Assembly: GCA_964549975.1 (NCBI GenBank)
Contig: CAZJWM010000047.1
Coordinates: 1-16,031 of the forward strand
DNA length: 16,031 nt
Direction of reading: 5' to 3'
DNA from: UBA3263 sp964549975
Lineage (GTDB): Bacteria; Bacteroidota; Bacteroidia; Bacteroidales; Muribaculaceae
Shown here in pieces: positions 8,394 through 13,973 of this stretch. Positions within the stretch are counted from its first letter, which is position 1. Each line of letters begins with the position of its first letter. Under the pieces are notes generated by a model. The model saw nothing but the letters and a program-made list of their open reading frames with translations, had not been told where the DNA came from and did no database searches. Position numbers and translations under genes: made by a program.

Positions 8394-9281
8394 ATGCAAT
8401 CAATACCTAACCGGCTATGCCGATGGTTAGTGAACCGACGCATCATCTCCCAGCGGCAGATTTGCGTCTGGCGTTACGCGCTGAAATTCCACAGATTTCC
8501 GCGTGTGAATAATCCTGTAGACCTTAACGAAAAAATTCTGTGGCTCGAATTCAACACCGACATCTCGCAATGGGCCGAACTGGCCGACAAATATCGCGTG
8601 CGCCAATTTGTGGAGCAACGCGGCTGCGCCGACATCCTCATACCGCTGCAAGCACTCTACGATTCGCCCGACCAAGTGGACTTCGCGGCGCTGCGTGCCC
8701 CCTACGTGATGAAGACCAACAATGGCTGCGGATCGGTGTTGCTGGTCCACGACGCCCCCACGCCCGAGCAGCAACAGCAATATCGCGCGCAACTCACTCG
8801 CTGGTTTAACGAGCCCTTTGGCTACATCTCCGGCGAGAAACACTATTCCGCCATTCAACCGAAAATCTTGGTGGAGGATATGCTCCCGTGGGACAAAACG
8901 AAATCAGAGAGCATCGTCGACTACAAATTCTTCTGCTTCAACGGCCGCGCCGAGGTGTGTCTCACCTGCTCCGATCGCTCGATTGCCGGCCACAACGTGA
9001 CGCTCAACTTCTTTGAGCTCCCCGGCTGGAAGATGCGCAAAGATTGGCTCCATCCGTCGTTTCAAAATCCGCTGCAGCCCGAGCGCCCCGAGCGCCTCGA
9101 CGAGATGATTCAATATGCCGAGCGTCTGGCTCAGGGCTTCCCCTTGGTGCGCGTGGACCTCTACCTCACCGCCGACGGCCAAATCCGCTTTGGCGAAATG
9201 ACCTTCACCAGCAACGGCGGCCGCATGCGCTACCTCTCCGACGCCGCCCTCCTCGAACTCGGCTCCCGCGTCTCCCTCTAA
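8394..9281 (+). CDS. TupA-like ATP-grasp protein of polysaccharide synthesis
   Basis: The sequence resembles the ATPgrasp_TupA family, named after a Bacillus teichuronopeptide-synthesis protein. Such enzymes are thought to use ATP to join an amino acid or similar carboxylate to a polysaccharide. Visible marks are PVDLNEKILWL near residue 40, ADKYRVRQFV, the nucleotide-binding stretch VMKTNNGCGS (M106-S114), DYKFFCFNGRAEVC, and the metal-binding end VRVDLYLTADGQIRFGEMTFTSNGG (D255, E268, N274). Some databases label these proteins simply glycosyltransferase. It has 295 residues and an ATG start. The 69 bases before it hold no clear promoter, so it is probably the last gene of the polysaccharide operon. 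Its stop overlaps the stop of the convergent ATPase gene. Confidence 0.85.
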   Translation: MQSIPNRLCRWLVNRRIISQRQICVWRYALKFHRFPRVNNPVDLNEKILWLEFNTDISQWAELADKYRVRQFVEQRGCADILIPLQALYDSPDQVDFAALRAPYVMKTNNGCGSVLLVHDAPTPEQQQQYRAQLTRWFNEPFGYISGEKHYSAIQPKILVEDMLPWDKTKSESIVDYKFFCFNGRAEVCLTCSDRSIAGHNVTLNFFELPGWKMRKDWLHPSFQNPLQPERPERLDEMIQYAERLAQGFPLVRVDLYLTADGQIRFGEMTFTSNGGRMRYLSDAALLELGSRVSL

Positions 9282-10711
9282 AAACCGTAGGGCTGCGAAA
9301 ACAGTCCGTCGGCAGTGACCACCGACTGAAATATGTCGGAGTGGGCGTTGCGTGTCAATCCGTAGGGCGAAATCAGCGTCAGGTGGATGGCCTTAGTGGT
9401 GGCCGTCTCTTGGATGAAACGTTCGCGACGCACGAGTATGCGCGTGGCTTCGGCCTCGCTGAGGGTGTAGCTGCCGGCTGTGGTGTATTTGATTTCGCAG
9501 AGGTTGATGGTTTGGTCGCTGCGGTCGAGCAGCAGGTCAATCTGCGCCCCGGGTCGGTCGGCCGTTTGACGCACAATCCAGGAGTATTCGTTGGTGGTGA
9601 CGCCGCCGATGCTCAGCGCGCATTTTATCTCCGGAATATGGGCCAGGCAGACGCGTTCAAAGGCCAAACCCGACCATGATGCATACATGCTGCTCCCCAC
9701 GTTTTTCGACCAGAAGTTGGGGTCGCGGCGGCGATTTTCCGCTATCATGGTGAAGTGGAAGAGCGTGTAGAAGTCAACGAGCTGATAGATGCACTCTTTG
9801 GTGTTTTTGTCGGGTTGGTTATATCGGCGGATAAATGCGCAGTGTTCCAAGTCTTTGAGCACTGTGGAGAGTTTGCCGCCGTCGGCCACTTGGCTTTCGG
9901 CCACAATCTCGCTGCGCGTCAGCCCCATGCGACGTTTGCCCAGCGCATTGATCACGGCTATATATGCCTCGGGCTTGCGGAATAGCGAGCGATAGAGCGC
10001 GTCGAATTCGTCGCTCAGTGGCCCGTTTTCGTTGAAGAAGATGTTGTCGATGTTTTGCGGCAGGCTCAGCTCCTTGTTGAGCAGCGACCAATAGAACGGC
10101 ACACCGCCCATCACCATGTAGCACTCCAGAATCTGCCGACGTTGCATGGCCAGACGGCGACTCTTGGCGTAGAGCTCACACTCGCGCAGGGTGAACTGCT
10201 TGAGGTTGATGATGTGGTTCAGGCGATTGTGCAGGCCGCCGTGGTTGTGCACAATCTTGTCGACAATCCACGACGTGGCCGACCCGCACACAATCAGCAA
10301 CACATCCTTGCGCGCCGATGCATAGGCGTTCCAGAAGTGTTCCAGCGCGGGGATGAACTGCGCCGACTGAGTGTCCATCCAGGGCAGCTCGTCGATGAAA
10401 ATCACCTTGCGGCGGGCGCGTGAACGGCGTATCAGGTCGTCGAGAAGCGAGAAGGCGTCAAACCAGTTGCTTGGCGCCGTGTCTACCTTCAGGCCATGCT
10501 TCACCAGCGACTTGCGCCACTCTTCGAGCTGCGCTTTGCGCGGTGCATTGGCTATGCCGGAGTGTTGAAACGTGAATTTGTAGTTGAACGCTTCGCGCAC
10601 AAGAAAGGTCTTGCCCACGCGCCGACGGCCGTAGACCACCACAAACTGTGAGTATTCATCGTCGTAGGCGCTGCGCAGGATCTGCAGTTCCTTTTCTCTA
10701 CCTATAATCAT
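9278..10711 (-). CDS. AAA ATPase with DUF234-type, PD-(D/E)xK-like C-terminus
   Basis: This belongs to the archaeal-type ATPase family common in Bacteroidales (ATPase_2 plus DUF234), whose cellular role is poorly known. The preferred product of 477 residues starts MIIGREKELQIL, the usual family N-terminus. Walker A is GRRRVGKT (28-35, K34) and Walker B is KVIFIDELPW (D107, E108). A winged-helix-like region lies at about 255-310. The C-terminus carries E352, D392 in AQIDLLLDR and E406-I-K408, an arrangement matching a PD-(D/E)xK nuclease core. An in-frame TTG at 10753 would add 14 residues, but it lies inside the TATATTTG promoter element, so ATG at 10711 is chosen. The gene stands alone, converging on the polysaccharide operon. 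Confidence 0.9.
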   Translation of the reverse strand: MIIGREKELQILRSAYDDEYSQFVVVYGRRRVGKTFLVREAFNYKFTFQHSGIANAPRKAQLEEWRKSLVKHGLKVDTAPSNWFDAFSLLDDLIRRSRARRKVIFIDELPWMDTQSAQFIPALEHFWNAYASARKDVLLIVCGSATSWIVDKIVHNHGGLHNRLNHIINLKQFTLRECELYAKSRRLAMQRRQILECYMVMGGVPFYWSLLNKELSLPQNIDNIFFNENGPLSDEFDALYRSLFRKPEAYIAVINALGKRRMGLTRSEIVAESQVADGGKLSTVLKDLEHCAFIRRYNQPDKNTKECIYQLVDFYTLFHFTMIAENRRRDPNFWSKNVGSSMYASWSGLAFERVCLAHIPEIKCALSIGGVTTNEYSWIVRQTADRPGAQIDLLLDRSDQTINLCEIKYTTAGSYTLSEAEATRILVRRERFIQETATTKAIHLTLISPYGLTRNAHSDIFQSVVTADGLFSQPYGF

Positions 10712-10750
10712 AAATCGTCGAGGGGTTGAGTTGGGTTTGTTTTCGTGTTG

Positions 10751-10783
10751 CAAATATACAAAAACTCTGCGGAATGTGCCAAA
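10751..10783 (-). promoter_or_regulatory. Bacteroidota-type promoter for the AAA ATPase gene
   Basis: On the minus strand a -33-like TTTG (10783-10780) is followed after 21 bases by TATATTTG (10758-10751), a full match to the TAnnTTTG -7 consensus of Bacteroidota. Transcription would begin near 10744, leaving about 32 bases before the ATG at 10711. The -33 element sits in the loop of a 14-bp inverted repeat. Confidence 0.65.
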
Positions 10784-10806
10784 AAAATGGAGATTCCGCA
10801 GAGTTT
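10762..10806 (-). terminator. Perfect 14-bp inverted repeat; probable terminator of the TPR gene
   Basis: The arms 10762-10775 (AAACTCTGCGGAAT) and 10793-10806 are exact reverse complements, separated by a 17-base loop. Read on the minus strand, the stem ends in five T residues (10764-10760), the form of a factor-independent terminator. It lies about 110 bases after the stop of the TPR gene. The loop contains the -33 element of the ATPase promoter, so an operator role is an alternative. Confidence 0.6.
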
Positions 10807-10869
10807 CCTTTTAATAACTATGAATATAAACAACATCCTATCAAGAGGATAGGCGTATTTTTGAACTTT

Positions 10870-10909
10870 GCGAACTTGCGATTTTAACATTTGTTTTTCG
10901 CGAGTTCGC
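10870..10909. repeat. Inverted repeat just after the TPR gene stop codon
   Basis: GCGAACTTGCG (10870-10880) pairs with CGCGAGTTCGC (10899-10909) over 11 positions with one imperfect pair, around an 18-base loop. It starts six bases beyond the stop of the minus-strand TPR gene. On that strand it would form a 3' stem in the mRNA with one C-A mismatch; on the + strand the same position is a G-U wobble. It may protect the mRNA end or help termination together with the downstream 14-bp palindrome. Confidence 0.45.
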
Positions 10910-10915
10910 CGTAGG

Positions 10916-12592
10916 TCATGGCGTGGGTGATTTGTCCGACGATTGGGCTTCGGCGGAGATTTCGCCGGAGAGTTTGTAGATTTGCGCCACGTTGGTGACG
11001 ATGGCCGAGGAGAAGCGTTGGAGATACTCTTTTTTGTCGCCGGTGTCGGTGTTGTCCACGAGCATCTGGGCGTTGTTTGCCACGGTGAGCAGTTCGGGCA
11101 CTATGGCGCTGTTGAGTCGGTTCACCACGTTGCGGCTCTGGCTGAGCGCTTGGCGCGTGGCTTGTAGATCAAAGTTGGCTGAGTCGAGTTGTCGGCGCAG
11201 GTCGTGGTTGTCGGTGCGCAGCGCTTTCAGGTAGGTGCGGTGGCGCTTGTTGCGATTGCTGGCGCGGCGATACACATAGTAGATTAGCAGGGCAGCGATT
11301 AGCAACACTGCGGCGCTCACCGCCAGGGCTATCACTTCGCGTTGGCGGCGCTCCAAGTCGGCCTTGCCCGAGTCGATGGCTTGGGCCATGCGTTCGTCGT
11401 TGTAGCGCTGCATGTCGTAGATAATCTCCAGTTCGCGCGAGCTCTCTTCGGTGCGCTGAGCGCGTTGCTCTTCGAGCAGGTCGGCATAGTGTTCGGAGGC
11501 GTAGCTCAGTGTGGCCTCGTCGCCGATGGCGCGCGCGGCCTTGCGCATCTGTTCGTAGGCGAAGATGCGTCGGCTCAGCGAGTGCCCCGGGTCGGTGGCC
11601 ACTTCGTTGAGCAGCGGGATGGCGGCCTGATAGTTGTGGAGGGCCATTTGATAGTAGGCGCGCAGGCGCAGTTCGCGGTGCGGAAAACTGATTTTCAGCG
11701 ACGGGTCGTTGGTCATCAGTCGGAGATATTGCTTATGGTAGGCGGCCACGGCGCTGTCGGAGAGCGCCTCGTAGTTGGTGATCAGTCGGCAGAGGGCCTG
11801 AAAGTGCACGTCGTTGGCGTTCTTGTAGATGCGGCCGTGTTCGGCATAATAGCGGTCGGTTTCGGCAATGAGTTCCAGCAGTTGGCGGTCGGCTTTCACG
11901 GCCTTGGCGTGCTGTTGGTTGATGGTGTAGTGGCGTGCCACCATCTCCCAGAATGAGTTGAGCAGGCGGTTGCGGCTCGATGGGGGCAGGAGTTTGATTT
12001 TCTCGTCGAGCAGATTGGTGTATTTTTCGAGCAGTTCGCCGCCGCTCTCATAGCTGATGTAGTCGCAGAGGATAAAGAGCACCGACACCTGCTGGAAGAT
12101 GTCGACCACGTCGGCATTTTCGTGATATTCGTCTACAAGCTGGCGGAGGCTCTCCATGCGTTGCTCCGGGGTTTGGATTTCCGCTTCGTGCATCGCTTTG
12201 GTGATGCGGATTTGGGCGTAGGTGTCGCGCTGGTCGGTGGTTTTGGGCATGGCTGCCACCTCCTGGAGCAGTTGATTCAGCAGGGTGTCGTTTTGGGCGT
12301 AGGCGCGGGCCATGGTGAGATACATGTCCAGGGCCACCTCATGATTGCCGGCGCGCAGGGCCAGATTGCGAATTTCGCGGGCCACGGGGCCGCGGTCGTT
12401 CACCGAGCAGAGGTCGAGAATGTTGTAGAGGGCGGAGATGCTGTCGGTCGACGTGGTGAGCTGTGGCAAGCAGCGGCGGATGCTGTCTGTCAACTCATGG
12501 CGTCGGCTTTCATTGAGAGCGTGGGCTCGGCCGGTGCCGAGCGTGATGCATGCAAGGATAATGTATGTCAGGTATTTGCGAAACAGGTACAT
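10916..12592 (-). CDS. Periplasmic TPR membrane protein with histidine-kinase-like but catalytically empty C-terminus
   Basis: I cannot name this 558-residue protein. Residues 1-25 are a signal peptide ending GRAHA. Residues 26 to about 417 are helical, with TPR-like pairs (for example AYYQMALHNYQAAIPLLNEV near 312-331), and would be periplasmic. A single membrane helix lies at 418-441 and a cytoplasmic coiled coil at about 453-490. Residues 490-545 (LNSAIVPELLTVANNAQML, then YLQRFSSAIVTNVAQIYKL) resemble the dimerisation domain of Bacteroidales TPR-type sensor kinases. However, the SHExRTPL histidine is absent and the protein ends without an ATP-binding domain. It may be a signalling scaffold or a decayed sensor. 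The nearest response-regulator-like partner is not in the window. Confidence 0.85.
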   Translation of the reverse strand: MYLFRKYLTYIILACITLGTGRAHALNESRRHELTDSIRRCLPQLTTSTDSISALYNILDLCSVNDRGPVAREIRNLALRAGNHEVALDMYLTMARAYAQNDTLLNQLLQEVAAMPKTTDQRDTYAQIRITKAMHEAEIQTPEQRMESLRQLVDEYHENADVVDIFQQVSVLFILCDYISYESGGELLEKYTNLLDEKIKLLPPSSRNRLLNSFWEMVARHYTINQQHAKAVKADRQLLELIAETDRYYAEHGRIYKNANDVHFQALCRLITNYEALSDSAVAAYHKQYLRLMTNDPSLKISFPHRELRLRAYYQMALHNYQAAIPLLNEVATDPGHSLSRRIFAYEQMRKAARAIGDEATLSYASEHYADLLEEQRAQRTEESSRELEIIYDMQRYNDERMAQAIDSGKADLERRQREVIALAVSAAVLLIAALLIYYVYRRASNRNKRHRTYLKALRTDNHDLRRQLDSANFDLQATRQALSQSRNVVNRLNSAIVPELLTVANNAQMLVDNTDTGDKKEYLQRFSSAIVTNVAQIYKLSGEISAEAQSSDKSPTP

Positions 12593-12630
12593 AGCGCAAA
12601 TTTGTGGTGTCTGAGGTTACGATTCGGTGA

Positions 12631-12662
12631 CAAAGTTACGCAAAAACTTTTACAACACCAAA
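12631..12662 (-). promoter_or_regulatory. Bacteroidota-type promoter for the TPR gene
   Basis: On the minus strand TTTG (12662-12659) is followed after 20 bases by TAACTTTG (12638-12631), matching the TTTG and TAnnTTTG elements at the expected spacing. The -7 element lies about 39 bases before the ATG at 12592. This is the best consensus match in the window. Confidence 0.72.
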
Positions 12663-12686
12663 CAAAAATTCAACGCCGAGGTAAAA

Positions 12687-12714
12687 GGGACGGGGGACGA
12701 GGGACGAGGGACGA
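12687..12714 (+). repeat. Four tandem copies of a GGGACGA heptamer
   Basis: The heptamer GGGACG(G/A) occurs four times head to tail (GGGACGG, then GGGACGA three times) in the gene-free stretch between the divergent TPR and toxin genes. It is too short and uniform to be a CRISPR array. It may be a slippage-prone simple repeat or part of a repeated intergenic element. Confidence 0.8.
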
Positions 12715-12755
12715 TGGGGCGGTTAAGGATAACAGGCGCACGATATGTGCATGGC

Positions 12756-12774
12756 ATGAGCGCGCCGGCGGCGC
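12756..12774 (+). repeat. 19-bp GC-rich direct repeat, copy 1 (forms a strong hairpin)
   Basis: ATGAGCGCGCCGGCGGCGC occurs here and again at 13745-13763, in the same orientation, on the two sides of the toxin-antitoxin locus. In this copy bases 12760-12766 and 12770-12776 pair as a 7-bp all-GC stem with a three-base loop. A second hairpin, CAGGTC-GGA-GACCTG (12784-12798), follows directly. Together with the heptamer repeat these fill most of the 287 gene-free bases at 12593-12879. Confidence 0.75.
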
Positions 12775-12828
12775 GCCGTGTGTCAGGTCGGAGACCTGTT
12801 CGGTGGAACAAAATTAGTTGGCTCAATG

Positions 12829-12859
12829 TTTCTATATATGTAAAAAAATTGTATTTTTG
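12829..12859 (+). promoter_or_regulatory. Bacteroidota-type promoter of the toxin-antitoxin locus
   Basis: TATTTTTG (12852-12859) matches the -7 consensus TAnnTTTG. A TTTC (12829-12832), one base off TTTG, lies 19 bases upstream. Transcription would start about 14 bases before the toxin ATG at 12880. I see no clear operator palindrome, although antitoxins of this type usually repress their own promoter. Confidence 0.6.
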
Positions 12860-12879
12860 CAGTCTAAACAAGAGATAGC

Positions 12880-13220
12880 ATGGAACTGAAAGCGAAATTT
12901 GATGTGACCTACATGGAAGAGGCTCTCGTCTTTCTTGAATCCTTGCCCGATAAGGTCAAGGACAAGATTGCCTACAATATCTCCAAGAGCCGATATTTCA
13001 TGGATAAGGAATTGTTCACAAAACTCAACGATAATATATGGGAGTTAGAACCATATATCAAGGCTTTAAGTACCGTCTATTGGCATTCTGGGATAAAGAT
13101 ACAGGCAATCTTGTAATCGCCACCCATGGATTTGTAAAGAAGACGCAGAAGACTCCCGGCAGTGAGATTGCCCATGCCGAGGCACTGAGAAAGAACTATT
13201 ACAACGAAAAGAATAAATAA
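12880..13220 (+). pseudogene. HigB/Gp49-type toxin, broken by a one-base frameshift
   Basis: The intact ancestor would be a RelE/HigB-superfamily toxin (phage-derived Gp49-like family), an mRNA-cleaving ribosome-dependent RNase in studied members. Frame 1 gives MELKAKFDVTY through KLNDNIWEL (residues 1-56), then diverges and stops at 13116. The family signature continues in another frame from 13047: RTIYQGFKYRLLAFWDKDTG, then VIATHGFVKKTQKTP, ending YYNEKNK at 13220. Adding one base near the TT at 13045-13046 (GAG-TT?-AGA-ACC) restores a 113-residue protein of normal length reading IWE-x-RTIYQG. No slippery heptamer is present, so a real mutation or sequencing error is likelier than programmed shifting. 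The antitoxin gene starts three bases after the stop. Confidence 0.85.
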
Positions 13221-13223
13221 GAT

Positions 13224-13535
13224 ATGGAAAAGATGAAACTATATACCCACGAAGAAATGCTCGACCGAGTTGTCGGCAAAAAAGGTACACAACGCCGTGA
13301 TGCGATGGAAGCCGAATTGCAGTCTTATCTCATTGGCGAGGCTATCAAACAAGCGAGAAAGGAGAAGAATCTCACGCAGGAGCAGCTTGGCGAACTGATG
13401 GGAGTACAGAGAGCGCAGGTTTCAAGAATCGAGAGCGGACACAATCTCACAATTGGAACAATCGTAAGAGCTTTCAAGGCTATGGGGGTGCCGGCAGCGT
13501 TCTCATTTGGTGGTGTGTCGCTGTCTCTCTGCTGA
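13224..13535 (+). CDS. XRE-family HTH antitoxin (HigA-like)
   Basis: A 103-residue DNA-binding antitoxin that would neutralise the neighbouring HigB-type toxin and repress the shared promoter. The helix-turn-helix lies at about residues 45-95: IGEAIKQARKEKNLTQEQLGELMGVQRAQVSRIESG, with the recognition helix around RAQVSRIE. The N-terminus MEKMKLYTHEEMLDRVVGKKG is typical of antitoxins paired with Gp49-type toxins in Bacteroidales. The ATG at 13224 follows the toxin stop by three bases, the usual toxin-first order. The reading frame is intact although the toxin is not. Its codon use is less GC-biased than that of the flanking genes, which suggests acquisition by transfer. Confidence 0.9.
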   Translation: MEKMKLYTHEEMLDRVVGKKGTQRRDAMEAELQSYLIGEAIKQARKEKNLTQEQLGELMGVQRAQVSRIESGHNLTIGTIVRAFKAMGVPAAFSFGGVSLSLC

Positions 13536-13703
13536 TACTTACCCCTGCACTACTTGCATTTTTGCCCTTTCTTTTCTCTCGCAGATTAGAATTGCCTCTT
13601 GGCGTTATTGGCACTTTGGCATTTTCATCCATAGCAGCAATTACGACAAAACGACAATAACGACAGGGGTACTATTGGAATCAGAGAGAGGATATAGACG
13701 GTA

Positions 13704-13740
13704 GCAAGGTAGTGGCAACGTAAACTTTTGCCGACCTTGC
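13704..13740 (+). repeat. Nested inverted repeat (two-part hairpin)
   Basis: GCAAGGT (13704-13710) pairs exactly with ACCTTGC (13734-13740). Inside it, GGCAA (13714-13718) pairs with TTGCC (13728-13732) around a nine-base loop. The two stems are separated by a small internal loop (three bases against one). No T-run follows, so it is not an obvious terminator. Confidence 0.6.
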
Positions 13741-13744
13741 CACA

Positions 13745-13763
13745 ATGAGCGCGCCGGCGGCGC
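13745..13763 (+). repeat. 19-bp GC-rich direct repeat, copy 2
   Basis: This is identical to 12756-12774 over 19 bases and in the same orientation. The flanks differ beyond the repeat, and the stem here is only five pairs (13751-13755 with 13759-13763). The two copies bracket the toxin-antitoxin locus at a distance of about 970 bases. Confidence 0.75.
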
Positions 13764-13973
13764 TGCCAGGCCACCAACGATTATACGTATCGTTCTCTTG
13801 GCTTTTGAGCATGGCGGCGCCATCAGGTTACTCTCCGAGGCATCGCAACCGCGTGAACTGTAGTCTGATAGCCGGCGCGATGCCGAAGATTTGCACAGCG
13901 ACTCGCTGAGGCCGCGACGTGAAATATCATCCATTGCGGGCAATAAATTGGGGAGCGGGTGCGTTAAGTATGC

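Larger units (their letters stand above)
13536..13973. other. 438-base gene-free stretch with hairpins and repeats
   Basis: I see no convincing gene here. The stretch contains an AT-rich start, three loosely spaced ACGACA units (about 13643-13665), a nested hairpin (13704-13740), the second copy of the 19-bp GC-rich repeat (13745-13763) and a small stem AACGAT/ATCGTT just after it. Short open frames on both strands show no family resemblance. No TAnnTTTG promoter match was found for the downstream porT gene. It could hold a structured RNA or a repeated intergenic element. Confidence 0.5.

Noticed and set aside
10712..10753. N-terminal extension of the ATPase from a TTG at 10753.
   Set aside because: The TTG is part of the likely -7 promoter element, and the family normally begins MIIGREKE, which matches ATG at 10711.
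10837..10853. CCTATC-AAGAG-GATAGG stem followed by a T-run on the + strand, as a terminator.
   Set aside because: The stem is only six pairs and no + strand gene ends nearby, so there is no transcript for it to stop.
12687..12714. CRISPR-like array.
   Set aside because: The units are seven bases with no spacers and no cas genes nearby; it is a simple tandem repeat.
12627..12878. Open frame between the TPR and toxin genes.
   Set aside because: It spans a promoter, tandem heptamers and hairpins, and its product is low-complexity with no recognisable domain.
13030..13060. Programmed ribosomal frameshift in the toxin gene.
   Set aside because: The sequence around GAGTTAGAACC has no slippery heptamer, and no clear downstream stimulatory structure was seen.
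13038..13220. A separate small gene with an ATG at 13038.
   Set aside because: Its product is the C-terminal half of the toxin family seen in 12880-13116; it is better explained as the shifted part of one broken gene.
13641..13943. Possible 100-codon minus-strand gene in the gap before porT.
   Set aside because: It shows no family resemblance, runs through hairpins and repeats, and lacks a promoter match or start context.
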